Shown: positions 17,511 to 26,382, counted from the first letter of the stretch. The stretch: 64,000 nt of DNA from Saccharospirillum impatiens DSM 12546 (GCF_000423605.1 NZ_AUIH01000003.1:124001-188000), one strand, 5' to 3'. The notes: a model not told the origin generated them from the letters alone. A program made the numbers and translations.

Positions 17511-18454
17511 CAGGTGTCTCCCAGACAGGCGGCCAGATCACTGGCCAGTCGCAGCATCATATCAGCATAAAGCCCGGCTCCGGGTTCAGACAACTGGCCC
17601 AGCGGGTCGATTGTCCCGAGTGTTGCCTTGTCCAGATCGTTAACCAGTGGCAGCAGCCAACGCTCGCTGTACTGAGGTTCGCGAAACAGGCAGACACGAT
17701 CATACGGCGCGGCCAGATCACGCAAACGTGCAATGGTTCTCGGGCCGGGCGGAATGTCCGGATTCAATACCAGCGCGCCCAGGCCGTTCAGACTCTGATC
17801 CTGCTCAAAGTACTGAAAACCATCGTGGAAGAGGATATAAGGCGTTTCCCGACTGGTCTCAAGGTGCCTGTCTATTTGCTCGCCCAAGCCCGCCAGGCGC
17901 GTCCGGGTCTGGTCGGCATTGCGTTGATAACGGCTGCGGTTGTCTGGATCGTGCTCGACCAGCCGGGCCTCTACAAAATCGACAAAGACCCGTGCATTGT
18001 CGAGTGACAACCAGACGTGAGGGTCCAGATCACCGTGATCATGATCGTGTTCATCGCCGATCTCAGACTCAGAAAACAGCGTATCTCGCATCGGCAGCAG
18101 CGTCATACCACCGTCAAAATCATGCAGATCAAATGCCTGGGCATCGTCTCGCAGTCGTGGTAACAGTCTTGCCAGGGCGGTCTCTAGCTCGGGTCCAATC
18201 CAGAACAACAGGTCGGTTTCAACCACCGCTTTCAGTTGTCGGGGAGTCATCGCACTGGAATGGGGGGACTGACGGGTTTCGTACACCAGCTCGGGCTCTG
18301 CTACCCCCGCCATAACCTGGGCGACCAGGCTGTGTAATGGGGCAATCGACACCAGCACCCTGGGCGGCCCGGTTTCTGCCCCCACCGGACTCATGATTAC
18401 CATCAGCACGGCCAATGGCCGGGCCCAACAGGCCAACTTTCTATACAACAACAT
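17510..18454 (-). CDS. znuA: High-affinity zinc ABC transporter, periplasmic binding protein
   Basis: This encodes a 314-residue cluster A-I zinc-binding protein. A signal peptide (hydrophobic residues 12-25, cleavage near VGA) precedes the mature domain. Candidate zinc ligands are His65 (QSPHSSAM), His146 (DPHVWLS) and His210 (ILFHDGFQYFE); a short acidic-histidine loop EHDHDHGD lies at 135-142, shorter than in enterobacteria. It delivers zinc to ZnuBC, encoded divergently. I place the start at 18454, preceded by AAGAG, rather than an ATG 13 codons upstream. HAD and thioesterase genes are coupled behind it. Confidence 0.93.
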   Translation of the reverse strand: MLLYRKLACWARPLAVLMVIMSPVGAETGPPRVLVSIAPLHSLVAQVMAGVAEPELVYETRQSPHSSAMTPRQLKAVVETDLLFWIGPELETALARLLPRLRDDAQAFDLHDFDGGMTLLPMRDTLFSESEIGDEHDHDHGDLDPHVWLSLDNARVFVDFVEARLVEHDPDNRSRYQRNADQTRTRLAGLGEQIDRHLETSRETPYILFHDGFQYFEQDQSLNGLGALVLNPDIPPGPRTIARLRDLAAPYDRVCLFREPQYSERWLLPLVNDLDKATLGTIDPLGQLSEPGAGLYADMMLRLASDLAACLGDT

Positions 18455-18495
18455 ACTCGACTCTTGTAATAGCGGATCTGGGAGAATGATCAATA

Positions 18496-18516
18496 GTTGG
18501 TATGATACACTGTAAC
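18496..18516. promoter_or_regulatory. Candidate Zur operator / znuCB promoter element
   Basis: The region between znuA and znuC holds GTTGGTATGATACACTGTAAC, with GTT/AAC ends and the exact core palindrome GTAT-G-ATAC. Zur operators resemble GTTATA-N-TATAAC, so this is only a partial match. The same bases contain TATGAT, a plausible -10 box. A zinc-repressed divergent promoter is expected here from the znuA/znuCB arrangement; zur itself is not in the window. Confidence 0.3.
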
Positions 18517-18572
18517 TTCAAGTCTGTGTTGGTCCAGGCAGCACGACTACTTACTACCCGACGATCAGGAGC

Positions 18573-19334
18573 ATGCCACCCGTGTCACGCACACACCCTC
18601 TCATTGAAGCCCGGCAACTGGGCGTTCGACTCGGTGGTGAAACCATTATTCGCAACGTCAATCTCAGTGTTTACGGCGGCCAGATTGTGACCCTGATCGG
18701 CCCCAACGGTGCCGGTAAGTCAACGCTGATCAAAACACTGTTAGGCGTGCACCGGATCAGTGAGGGTCAGTTAACCCTGGCCCCGTCACTGACCATCGGC
18801 TACATGCCGCAACGCATCAGCATCGACGACTCCCTGCCCTTGTCCGTTTACCGGTTGATGACTCTGACCCACCGGGCCAGTCGTACTGCCGTGACCGAGG
18901 CGCTGCAACTGACGGATGTTCCGCACCTGATTGATCGGCCGGTCCAGCAACTCAGTGGCGGTGAATTCCAACGGGTCATGCTGGCGCGAGCGCTGCTGAA
19001 ACAGCCTGACCTGCTGGTTCTCGATGAACCGGTCCAGGGCGTTGATTTCAATGGCGAAGTCGACTTGTATCGGCTGATTCAACGCATTCGCGACGAGCGT
19101 GGCTGCGCCATACTGATGGTGTCACACGATCTGCACCTGGTCATGGCGGCAACCGATGAAGTTGTCTGCCTGAACGGCCACGTCTGCTGCACCGGCGCGC
19201 CTGAAACCATTACCCAACAGCCAGAGTTCACCCAGTTGTTCGGGCACAAACACGCGGATGCACTGGCCTTTTACAGCCACCACCACGACCACAATCACAG
19301 TCTCGCGGAACAGGGAGGGCATGTTCATGATTGA
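18573..19334 (+). CDS. znuC: Zinc ABC transporter ATP-binding protein
   Basis: This encodes a 253-residue ABC ATPase. Walker A GPNGAGKST is at residues 43-51, the signature LSGGE at 127-131, Walker B LLVLDEP just after, and the switch histidine in VSHDLH. The C-terminus is histidine-rich (SHHHDHNHS), as in other ZnuC proteins, perhaps buffering zinc. An AGGAG site sits almost against the ATG at 18573; a GTG three codons on (18582) is better spaced and may be the true start. Its end overlaps znuB by eight bases. Confidence 0.93.
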   Translation: MPPVSRTHPLIEARQLGVRLGGETIIRNVNLSVYGGQIVTLIGPNGAGKSTLIKTLLGVHRISEGQLTLAPSLTIGYMPQRISIDDSLPLSVYRLMTLTHRASRTAVTEALQLTDVPHLIDRPVQQLSGGEFQRVMLARALLKQPDLLVLDEPVQGVDFNGEVDLYRLIQRIRDERGCAILMVSHDLHLVMAATDEVVCLNGHVCCTGAPETITQQPEFTQLFGHKHADALAFYSHHHDHNHSLAEQGGHVHD

Positions 19335-20127
19335 GATGCTTTGGCCCGCCCTGCTCGCAGGTACTGGAATCGCCTTGCTTGCAGGCCCGCTGGGCAGCTT
19401 TATGGTGTGGCGTCGTATGGCTTATTTTGGCGACACCATGGCACATTCCGGTTTGCTGGGCGTCACCCTGGCGGTGGTGTTGAATTTGAACCTGACCGTT
19501 GGCATCGCCCTGGTAACCACAGCTCTGGCTCTGCTGCTGTTTGGTTTGCAACGCCAGCGACGACTGCCATCAGATACCTTACTGGGCATTCTGTCACATG
19601 GCTCTCTGGCCATTGGCATGCTGGTTCTGGCTTTTTCAGAATCCGTCCGAATCGATTTGAGTGGCTTGCTGTTCGGGGATTTGTTGGCAGTAAACCGCGG
19701 CGATGTTCTCTGGGTAGCAGCCATTCTGGTCGTAGCGCTGCCGGTAATGCTGTTGATCTGGAGGCCTCTGCTGGCCATCACTGTGCATGAGGATCTGGCC
19801 CGGGCCGAGGGCATCGCCACCGAGCGAATTCGAATCGTCTATCTGATATTAATCGCGCTGGTGATAGCTGTCGCCATGAAAATCGTGGGCATCCTGCTGA
19901 TTACCGCTCTGATGATCATTCCTGCTGCAGCGGCTCGATGGTTATCAAAAACCCCAGAGCAAATGGCCGTGGGCGCGTCACTGCTGGGGGTTCTGTGTGT
20001 CTGGGCCGGACTGGCAGGTTCCTGGTTCACCAACGCGCCGAGCGGCCCGGCTATTGTAGTTACCGCAGTTATCGCTTTTGCTGTTCTGCTGACGATCAGT
20101 CAATTCTGGCAACGGACGCGAGGCTAA
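19327..20127 (+). CDS. znuB: Zinc ABC transporter permease
   Basis: This encodes a 266-residue ABC-3 family permease with about eight hydrophobic helices. The family block MVWRRMAYFGDTMAHSGLLG follows the first helix, and VGILLITALMIIPAAAAR lies near the C-terminus. It forms the membrane channel for zinc with ZnuC and ZnuA. GGAGGG seven bases before the ATG at 19327 decides the start over ATG 19321, which is too close. Its TAA overlaps the convergent DUF4404 stop. Confidence 0.94.
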   Translation: MIEMLWPALLAGTGIALLAGPLGSFMVWRRMAYFGDTMAHSGLLGVTLAVVLNLNLTVGIALVTTALALLLFGLQRQRRLPSDTLLGILSHGSLAIGMLVLAFSESVRIDLSGLLFGDLLAVNRGDVLWVAAILVVALPVMLLIWRPLLAITVHEDLARAEGIATERIRIVYLILIALVIAVAMKIVGILLITALMIIPAAAARWLSKTPEQMAVGASLLGVLCVWAGLAGSWFTNAPSGPAIVVTAVIAFAVLLTISQFWQRTRG

Positions 20128-20378
20128 ATACCCATGCTGGCCAAAGATTCCAGAATGTTTCTGGCCATGGCCGCACTGCGCGGATGGTCGACGCTCAGAT
20201 CTTCGATCAGTATCTCCATCGATTCACGCAGGCTGGGTTCTTCGGGATCCGGTTCGTCTGTGTTGTGAATGTGATACTCAACCCTGGCCAGCAGCTCCTG
20301 TTGCTGCGGGCTTATGTCACCTTCATCCATAGTCGCTCGTAATCGCTCAAGCAAGGCGCGCAAATGGTCTTTTGGCAT
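20124..20378 (-). CDS. DUF4404 family protein
   Basis: This encodes an 84-residue acidic helical protein. The N-terminal LRALLERLRATMDEG, the central LARVEYHI and the terminal HPRSAAMARNILESLASMGI are the pattern of the DUF4404 family, whose role is unknown. The start at 20378 (MPKDHL) has an AAGGG site and fits the family length better than an upstream in-frame start at 20414. It converges on znuB with overlapping stops; a DUF4404 gene near zinc-uptake genes is also seen in pseudomonads as far as I recall. Confidence 0.75.
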   Translation of the reverse strand: MPKDHLRALLERLRATMDEGDISPQQQELLARVEYHIHNTDEPDPEEPSLRESMEILIEDLSVDHPRSAAMARNILESLASMGI

Positions 20379-20515
20379 GGTGGAACCCTTGTGTCGATGA
20401 ATAATGTAAAACAAACATGGCCGGTCTGTCAGTTAGCAGTAACCTTGACACCAAACCATACCCTAACTATAGCAGAGCCAGTACACTCTGCGTTTGTAAA
20501 CCGCACTTTCAGTGC

Positions 20516-20546
20516 TTGACATTACCCGGGCTGGAAGCTCAAAACT
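20516..20546 (+). promoter_or_regulatory. CueR/MerR-type promoter of the copper regulator
   Basis: TTGACA at 20516-20521 is followed by a 19-base spacer, the overlong spacing typical of MerR-family promoters, and AAAACT at 20541-20546. The spacer contains CCCGGGCTGGAAGCTC, which aligns base by base with the E. coli copA/CueR operator (CCCCTTGCTGGAAGGTT). It lies 33 bases upstream of the cueR-like gene, so the regulator probably controls itself. Confidence 0.7.
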
Positions 20547-20578
20547 GACGTCAAAGCGACCAATAGGAGGGATGGATA

Positions 20579-20977
20579 ATGCTGATCAAAGACGCTGCAG
20601 TAGCATCCGGCTTACCGGCCAAAACAATCCGATACTATGAAAGTCTGGGTTTGATCGAGTCCCGGCGGGCCGCAAACGGCTATCGCCAATACGGCAACCG
20701 GGACGTCGAGCGCATGCAGTTTCTGGCGCGCTCAAGAACACTGGGTTTCTCCCTGGAAGAATGCCGGTCTCTGCTTGATCTCTATGACGACCCGTCCCGG
20801 GCCAGTGCGTCTGTCAATGCACTGGCCAGCAGACACCTGGATGAACTCGACGATAAAATTCGTGAATTGACGGCCATGAAGCACACGCTGATTGGTCTGG
20901 TATCACGGTGTCCGGGTAACCAGTCTTCCGACTGCGCCATTCTGGAGTCTCTGGCCCACGGGCAAACGGAACAATAA
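20579..20977 (+). CDS. cueR: Cu(I)-responsive MerR-family regulator CueR
   Basis: This encodes a 132-residue MerR protein. The winged helix is MLIKDAAVASGLPAKTIRYYESLGL and the dimer helix follows at about residues 80-108. The metal loop has Cys111 and Cys119 (CPGNQSSDCAI), the spacing of E. coli CueR Cys112/Cys120, and the serine position of CueR is occupied as in monovalent-metal sensors. AGGAGGG precedes the ATG. An operator matching this regulator lies just upstream, but no copper ATPase or chaperone gene is in the window, so its main targets are elsewhere. Confidence 0.9.
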   Translation: MLIKDAAVASGLPAKTIRYYESLGLIESRRAANGYRQYGNRDVERMQFLARSRTLGFSLEECRSLLDLYDDPSRASASVNALASRHLDELDDKIRELTAMKHTLIGLVSRCPGNQSSDCAILESLAHGQTEQ

Positions 20978-21054
20978 ACTGTTCACCATGCTTTGATTTG
21001 TGATCGGTTAGCGATAATCTAGGCCGTGTCTTGAAGCCTGAAGGAATTCTGAAC

Positions 21055-21915
21055 ATGCTGGATTGGATCGTTAATTTCTGGGTCGAAAACTCACCCTTTA
21101 TACTCAACGTCGGTTACAACCTGCTGCTGGTCATCGCGGTCTTCATCGTTGCCAGTATCGTTTCCAACACTGTCAAGAAGTCGATCCGCAACAGCGGAAA
21201 ACGCATCAAACGCATGGACCCGACTCTGCTTCCCCTGTTTGCCGGCATTGCCGGTTACTCAGTCTATATTGTCGCGGTAGTCATTGTGCTTGATATCTTT
21301 GGCGTCAATACCAATTCCATTGTCGCGCTGCTGGGTGCCGCTGGCCTGGCCATTGGCCTGGCGTTGAAAGACACCTTGAGCAACATCGCTTCCGGCATCA
21401 TGATGCTGATTCTGCGGCCGTTCCGCGTGGGCGACTACATCACGTTCAGTGGAACCGGTGGCACCGTGGAAGAGATTAGCCTGTTCACAACCATCCTGAA
21501 AACACCGGATGGCCAGTACATCTCAGCACCCAACTCCAACGTTTGGAGCGCCACCATACAAAACTCGACCCGAAACGGGACACGCCGTATGGACGTTGTC
21601 GTTGGTGTTGCCTACGACGACGACCTCGATGCCGGTTTCCGGGCCCTGCAGACCATCGTGGAAGAAGAGTCCCGCTTTCTAAAAGACCCGGCGCCCCAGG
21701 TCATGGTTCAGTCACTGGGAGACAGTTCCGTGAATCTGCAAATTCGCGCCTGGGCTACGGTCGATGACTACTGGACGATCTGGTGGGAAATGCAGAAAAA
21801 AGTGAAAGTGGCGGTAGAAGCGGCAGGGCTTAGCATTCCGTTTCCACAGCGCGATGTTCATCACTACAACGTGGACAACATGCCGGTACAGGCAGAAGGT
21901 ATTCCCAAACCGTAA
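21055..21915 (+). CDS. mscS: Small-conductance mechanosensitive channel MscS
   Basis: This encodes a 286-residue homologue of E. coli MscS. Three membrane helices lie in residues about 15-120, the third being the pore helix with the Ala/Gly packing stretch LLGAAGLAIGLALKDTLSNIASG. The beta domain begins RPFRVGDYI, followed by the cytoplasmic vestibule. It opens on membrane tension to relieve hypo-osmotic shock. A TTG 24 bases upstream could start translation, but the ATG at 21055 has AAGGA nine bases upstream. It ends just before a strong terminator. Confidence 0.94.
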   Translation: MLDWIVNFWVENSPFILNVGYNLLLVIAVFIVASIVSNTVKKSIRNSGKRIKRMDPTLLPLFAGIAGYSVYIVAVVIVLDIFGVNTNSIVALLGAAGLAIGLALKDTLSNIASGIMMLILRPFRVGDYITFSGTGGTVEEISLFTTILKTPDGQYISAPNSNVWSATIQNSTRNGTRRMDVVVGVAYDDDLDAGFRALQTIVEEESRFLKDPAPQVMVQSLGDSSVNLQIRAWATVDDYWTIWWEMQKKVKVAVEAAGLSIPFPQRDVHHYNVDNMPVQAEGIPKP

Positions 21916-21923
21916 CTGGTGTT

Positions 21924-21951
21924 AAAAAGCCGGGCTTAGCCCGGTTTTTTT
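21924..21951. terminator. Intrinsic terminator, bidirectional
   Basis: The hairpin CCGGGC-TTA-GCCCGG (21930-21944) is flanked by AAAAAG on the left and a seven-T run on the right. It ends the mscS transcript, and the A-run on the other side lets it also act on the minus strand just past the zntB stop. Confidence 0.92.
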
Positions 21952-21952
21952 A

Positions 21953-22924
21953 TTACCAGAAACGTAACCGGCGCAGTATCAGAAATTCAATAACAGCTAC
22001 AACGCCCAAGCCTATGCAGGTATACCAGAATGCCATGCCGTCATCGACGCCCGGCATCCCGCCCACATTGATACCGAACAAACCCGTCAGGAACCCCAGC
22101 GGCAGAAAAATACCCGCAATGACCGATAACCAATAGGTGTTTCGATTCATACGCTCGGCCAATACCTGCTGCTGTTCGTCCCGCACCAGCTGAATTTGCT
22201 GCAACAGCATTTCAATGGTTTCCAGCATGCGCAGCGTCACATCGCGCTGGTTGGCCAGCAACATCAGATCCCGCTCTGACAACCATTCACCCGCCTCGCC
22301 TGACAGCCGGTCGAGGGCACCCATCTGTGGCCTGATAAACCGGTTAAGTCGTAGCAGGCGCTTGTGAAAATGCGTCAGGTCAGACAAATACTGCTGTGGA
22401 TTCACACTGCTGTCGCGGCTTTCCAATGCTTCCAGCTCACGCTCTGAGGCCTCCAGCAACTCTCCGATACGATCATTCAGCGCCTCAATGAGCGTAACCA
22501 GCAACGCACTGACAGACGCAGGCCCCTGCCCTTGCTCAAGCCGTTCACGCACACTGGCAATGGCTTTGAATGGCCGTTTGCGCAGCGTAATCAAGCCATC
22601 TTTGTACCAGAGCATACGCAGACTCAACATATCGTCTGGCGCAGCGCCCGGTGTCAGGTTGACACCTCGTAAAATCAACAGAAAACCGTCACCTGAGGGC
22701 TCAAACCGGGGGCGGGTATCTTCAGCCAGCAGGGCCTGGCGCAGCCCGCGGCCGATCCCAAGATCCGCTAACCAGACAGGCAATCCGGCGGCGTCTCGCT
22801 GACAATGGACCCAGCGCTGACTGACATCGTCAGGCGCGTCGGTCTGCGACTCCGGAGGCTGCCGGTCAAACCGCCAATGATCGATTACAAAGGAGTGATC
22901 GGCACAGTTGTCATTGTCCATCAT
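21953..22924 (-). CDS. zntB: Zinc transporter ZntB (CorA family)
   Basis: This encodes a 323-residue CorA-type 2-TM protein. A large cytoplasmic funnel domain ends in a long helix (LANQRDVTLRMLETIEMLLQ), followed by two C-terminal membrane helices. The channel motif is GINVGGMPG at the first helix end, the ZntB variant of CorA's GMN. ZntB moves zinc across the inner membrane; the direction is debated in the literature. Two consecutive ATG codons (22924, 22921) make the exact start uncertain. Its placement near znuABC and cueR groups metal genes together. Confidence 0.88.
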   Translation of the reverse strand: MMDNDNCADHSFVIDHWRFDRQPPESQTDAPDDVSQRWVHCQRDAAGLPVWLADLGIGRGLRQALLAEDTRPRFEPSGDGFLLILRGVNLTPGAAPDDMLSLRMLWYKDGLITLRKRPFKAIASVRERLEQGQGPASVSALLVTLIEALNDRIGELLEASERELEALESRDSSVNPQQYLSDLTHFHKRLLRLNRFIRPQMGALDRLSGEAGEWLSERDLMLLANQRDVTLRMLETIEMLLQQIQLVRDEQQQVLAERMNRNTYWLSVIAGIFLPLGFLTGLFGINVGGMPGVDDGMAFWYTCIGLGVVAVIEFLILRRLRFW

Positions 22925-23031
22925 GGTGAGTCCCGCAAAACCCGTGCAATCGATGCCGGGGAGATGTCAGTTGCCAAAAATCGTGCCGGTGAACCGTATT
23001 CAATGCGTTGCCAGCTCAGTCTTCAGTGCGG

Positions 23032-23493
23032 TCAGTGCAGTGCATCACCTTGGGCGTCTGCATCCAGTTCAGGCTCATCAAGAAACAGGACATCGAGTGC
23101 CGTTGCGTGCTCAAGTACATTCAGCGTGCTTTGGGTCACAGCGCTGAGAAAGGCATTGAAATACGCCGGTGACAACTCGGCTGCGATCAGGATACCACTG
23201 ATCACCAGTCGGGGAATTTCGTCATCGTGAAGGTTCAGCGTCACCTTTACCAGCGGGTGCTCAAAGTTCACCAGGTTAAGGCTGCCGTGCAGGGGCAATA
23301 CCGCCGACGGCCGTATGGGCAATTCGGTTGAAATGATGATCATGCCTTCATCCAGAAAGACCCGACTTTCCAGAACACCCAATTGCTCTTCCAGGTCCGT
23401 CAGGTGAATGCCATCACAGTTCGGACACAGGTAGTGCCGGACAGACAGGTCTTTTAACCAATTCTCAAGATGATCTCGTGTGAAATCGGACAT
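23032..23493 (-). CDS. YbjN-domain protein
   Basis: This encodes a 153-residue protein resembling YbjN-type, secretion-chaperone-like folds: LCPNCDGIHLTDLEEQLGVLESRVFLDE, then a strand-rich core around LVNFEHPLVKVTLNLHDDEIPRLV and a helical, acidic C-terminus. YbjN proteins are implicated in stress responses and motility regulation in enterobacteria, without known biochemistry. I chose MSDFTRDHL (23493) rather than an ATG eight codons upstream because AGGCGA precedes it. It is not adjacent to any secretion genes. Confidence 0.65.
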   Translation of the reverse strand: MSDFTRDHLENWLKDLSVRHYLCPNCDGIHLTDLEEQLGVLESRVFLDEGMIIISTELPIRPSAVLPLHGSLNLVNFEHPLVKVTLNLHDDEIPRLVISGILIAAELSPAYFNAFLSAVTQSTLNVLEHATALDVLFLDEPELDADAQGDALH

Positions 23494-23568
23494 GCAAGGT
23501 CGCCTATCAGGGGTCATTCAAAAACGGATGGGCATTGTACGGCCATTTTGGTCTGGTCTCCACCAGGT

Positions 23569-24024
23569 TCACAGCAATGGCAAAGGGCCTTGTTGCTTGA
23601 CTGCCCGAATCGCAAAGCTGCTGTCGATGGTGTTAACTGCCGGGGCTTTTTGTAAGCGCCGAACCCAGCGTTCGTAGCCTGGCAGATCGGAAGTGACGAC
23701 CTGTAACAGGTAGTCGAAAGACCCCGATACAGTGTGGCAATCAATGACTTCAGGCATGTCCCGCAGCGTATCCTCAAACGCTTCGACCAGACTGTCCTGG
23801 TGCTGATTAAGCCGCACGTGAACGAAGATGGTAATGCCCAGGTTCAGACGCTGCCGATCAAGATGCGCGCGGTAACCGCTGATGTAACCCTCGTCTTCAA
23901 GACGACGCAAGCGCCGTGCGCAGGGTGATGCCGACAACCCAACTCGCTCGGCCAACTCGGCTGTGGTCAGGCGAGCATTACGCTGCACCGAATCCAGTAG
24001 CCTGCGATCAATTCGATCAAGCAC
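23569..24024 (-). CDS. Lrp/AsnC-family transcriptional regulator
   Basis: This encodes a 151-residue feast/famine regulator: N-terminal helix-turn-helix (LDRIDRRLLDSVQRNARLTTAELAERVGLS), then the linker and RAM ligand-binding domain (MPEVIDCHTVSGSFDYLLQVV). A longer ATG-initiated frame begins at 24087, but a GTG at 24024 has a near-perfect GGGAGGTGA site and matches the family N-terminus. It is divergent from a DMT exporter and an aromatic aminotransferase, so regulation of those by an amino acid is the natural hypothesis. Confidence 0.9.
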   Translation of the reverse strand: MLDRIDRRLLDSVQRNARLTTAELAERVGLSASPCARRLRRLEDEGYISGYRAHLDRQRLNLGITIFVHVRLNQHQDSLVEAFEDTLRDMPEVIDCHTVSGSFDYLLQVVTSDLPGYERWVRRLQKAPAVNTIDSSFAIRAVKQQGPLPLL

Positions 24025-24194
24025 TTTCACCTCCCGTTGACTTAAATCATCAGTATTTACAGGTATTTTAGCACAATGAACCAACATGACCGACCGAGAC
24101 CCCGAAACTCACCCTAATCTGCTCCCTGGTTTGCGGCACACTGTGTGCCCATCGCCAGCCGACCCGCCTTTCCACGCCCATCGGAGCAATGACC

Positions 24195-25193
24195 ATGAGC
24201 TACCCACTTACGCGCAACGCAACGGCCCCCAGGCGCCTGACCGACGTCCTGCCGCAACTGACCACGCCCAATGTGCGACTGACCGGCTACGCGGCAGCCC
24301 TGGCAACGGTGTTAATTTGGTCATGCTATTTTTTATCGCTTCGCTTTGGCGCCCTGTCACCGCTCGGCACCTTTGAGCTGACACTGTTTCGCTTTGCCGT
24401 ACCGGGGCTGATTCTACTGCCCTGTTTCATTCATCGTCGACGCCAGATTCTGGCAGTTCACCCCCTGTGGCTGTCTGGCATCCTGGTCGGTGCCGGGCTG
24501 CCGTTTTTCCTGTTAAGTGCCCACGCCATGGGCCTGGCACCTGTGGTACAGGGCAGCACCCTGATTCCAGGCACCGCCCCTCTGTTCGTGACGGCACTGG
24601 CTGTTATGATTTTCAGACAACCACTGACCAGGTCGCGCCTGGCCGGCCTTGCCAGTGTGGTCGCCGGCATTCTGTGCATGCTGGCCGCGACCGGCATGGA
24701 CATCGGTGGTGCTGTGTTCCAGGGGCAACTGATGTTTTTGCTGTGCAGTTTGTGTTGGGCATTGTTTACACTCAGCGTTCGCCAGAGTGGACTCGCCCCC
24801 CTGGAGACAGCGGCTGTGCTAACCGTACCCAGCGGGGTTTTATTGATACTTTACGGGCTAGCCAGCGGAAACGGCATTGATCTTGGCACGGTACCGGCCC
24901 GGGAATGGTTGCTGCAATTAGTGGTACAGGGCGTAGCCGTAGGGTTGGGAGCTGGTTTTCTGTATGGCTACGCGATTCGTGCGCTGGGTGCTGAGGTAAC
25001 CTCGGCCATCGGGTCACTGACGCCAGTCTGCGCTACCCTTTTGGCGATGGTCTTTTTGCACGAAAGCGTCGAACTGATCACGCTGTTGGGGTTATCCTTG
25101 GTGACCTTGGGTGTGATTGCCGCCAGCGGACTGATCCGTTCTTGCAAACAGCCTGACCGAACCGCTCATGATATCCCTAATAAACCGGAGTGA
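24195..25193 (+). CDS. EamA/DMT-family transporter
   Basis: This encodes a 332-residue inner-membrane protein with two EamA repeats and about ten helices. The first starts at LTGYAAALATVLIWSCYF after a hydrophilic N-terminal leader of about 30 residues. EamA proteins export amino acids and related metabolites; the substrate here is unknown. It lies between a divergent Lrp regulator and an aromatic aminotransferase gene that begins five bases after its stop, which suggests export of an aromatic or branched amino acid. The ATG at 24195 has better spacing to GGAGC than 24189. Confidence 0.88.
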   Translation: MSYPLTRNATAPRRLTDVLPQLTTPNVRLTGYAAALATVLIWSCYFLSLRFGALSPLGTFELTLFRFAVPGLILLPCFIHRRRQILAVHPLWLSGILVGAGLPFFLLSAHAMGLAPVVQGSTLIPGTAPLFVTALAVMIFRQPLTRSRLAGLASVVAGILCMLAATGMDIGGAVFQGQLMFLLCSLCWALFTLSVRQSGLAPLETAAVLTVPSGVLLILYGLASGNGIDLGTVPAREWLLQLVVQGVAVGLGAGFLYGYAIRALGAEVTSAIGSLTPVCATLLAMVFLHESVELITLLGLSLVTLGVIAASGLIRSCKQPDRTAHDIPNKPE

Positions 25194-25197
25194 CAGA

Positions 25198-26382
25198 ATG
25201 TTCGAACGTCTCGATGCCCCCAAACAAGATCCGATTCTGGGGTTAACCCTGGCCATTCAGGCCGATCAGCGCAGCGACAAAATTGACCTGGGCATCGGGG
25301 TTTACCGCAACGCCGATGGCGCAACACCGATTATGGCTGCCGTCAGGCAGGCTCAGCGTGAACAAGCTGAGAATCAGACCACCAAAAGCTATATAGGCCT
25401 GGCCGGGAACGAGACGTTCAACACCGCCCTGATTGACCTGCTGCTGGGTGGCACAGCGGCCCATAGCCGCGCCGCCGGGATTCAAACCCCGGGTGCCAGC
25501 GGCGCGCTGCGCATGTTGGCCGAACTGATCAAAAGCGCCCGCCCTGACGCGACGGTTTGGATCAGCAACCCCAGTTACGTCAATCACCAGCCCGTCATGG
25601 AAGCGGCTGGTCTGAAAGTCGCCAAGTACCCCTACTTTGATGTGGACACCAAACAAGTCGATGAAGAAGCCATGCTCGAAAAAGTTGCGACGCTGGGCGA
25701 GCAGGATGTTCTGTTGCTGCACGGCTGTTGCCATAATCCGACCGGGGCTGATATGTCCATGCACGCCTGGCAACGCATTGCAGACCTGGCTGAACAACGG
25801 GGTTTCCTGCCCTTTGTCGACATCGCCTACCAGGGGTTTGGTGAGGGCTTGATGGAAGATGCCGCTGGTTTGCGCTACCTTGCCGACCGCCTGCCAGAGC
25901 TGATCATCGCAACGTCCTGTTCAAAAAACTTCGGCCTCTACCGGGAGCGCACGGGTGCAGCTATTGTCGTCGGTCACACGCTCGAAGAAAGCGTTAAAGC
26001 CAAAGGTCGCATTCTGGAAATAGCGCGGGGCAGCTATACCATGCCACCGGATCATGGGGCAGCGCTGGTCGCAGCGATTCTCGGCCGCGACGATTTAAAA
26101 ACCCTTTGGCTGGACGAACTGACGGCCATGAACAAACGCATCAATCACCTGCGGGCCGAACTGGTTCGCCAGTTCCGGGACAGCAGTGGCAGCGACCGTT
26201 TCGATTATTTTGGCCAGCATAAAGGGATGTTTTCGGTGACCGGATTACATGCAGAACACATTGACGCGTTGCGCGTCGATCACGGCATTTATATGGTGGG
26301 CGGCGGCCGCATGAACGTCGCCGGACTTGCTGAGCGGGATATACCCCGCCTTGTGGACTGTTTTCTCACCGTCGGTGCCTGA
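25198..26382 (+). CDS. Aromatic amino acid aminotransferase (class I, TyrB/AspC type)
   Basis: This encodes a 394-residue PLP enzyme of the Ialpha aspartate/aromatic aminotransferase group. It begins MFERLDAPKQDPILGL, has the GNETFNTAL segment, and the PLP lysine in SCSKNFGLYRERTG followed by the phosphate-binding arginine. The group exchanges amino groups between aspartate or aromatic amino acids and 2-oxoglutarate. GGAGTGA precedes the ATG. It is coupled to the EamA exporter gene upstream. Distinguishing TyrB from AspC specificity is not possible by eye. Confidence 0.92.
   Translation: MFERLDAPKQDPILGLTLAIQADQRSDKIDLGIGVYRNADGATPIMAAVRQAQREQAENQTTKSYIGLAGNETFNTALIDLLLGGTAAHSRAAGIQTPGASGALRMLAELIKSARPDATVWISNPSYVNHQPVMEAAGLKVAKYPYFDVDTKQVDEEAMLEKVATLGEQDVLLLHGCCHNPTGADMSMHAWQRIADLAEQRGFLPFVDIAYQGFGEGLMEDAAGLRYLADRLPELIIATSCSKNFGLYRERTGAAIVVGHTLEESVKAKGRILEIARGSYTMPPDHGAALVAAILGRDDLKTLWLDELTAMNKRINHLRAELVRQFRDSSGSDRFDYFGQHKGMFSVTGLHAEHIDALRVDHGIYMVGGGRMNVAGLAERDIPRLVDCFLTVGA

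Noticed and set aside
17647-18315. 222-residue plus-strand frame opposite znuA
   Set aside because: Fully inside znuA with skewed composition (many arginines and prolines).
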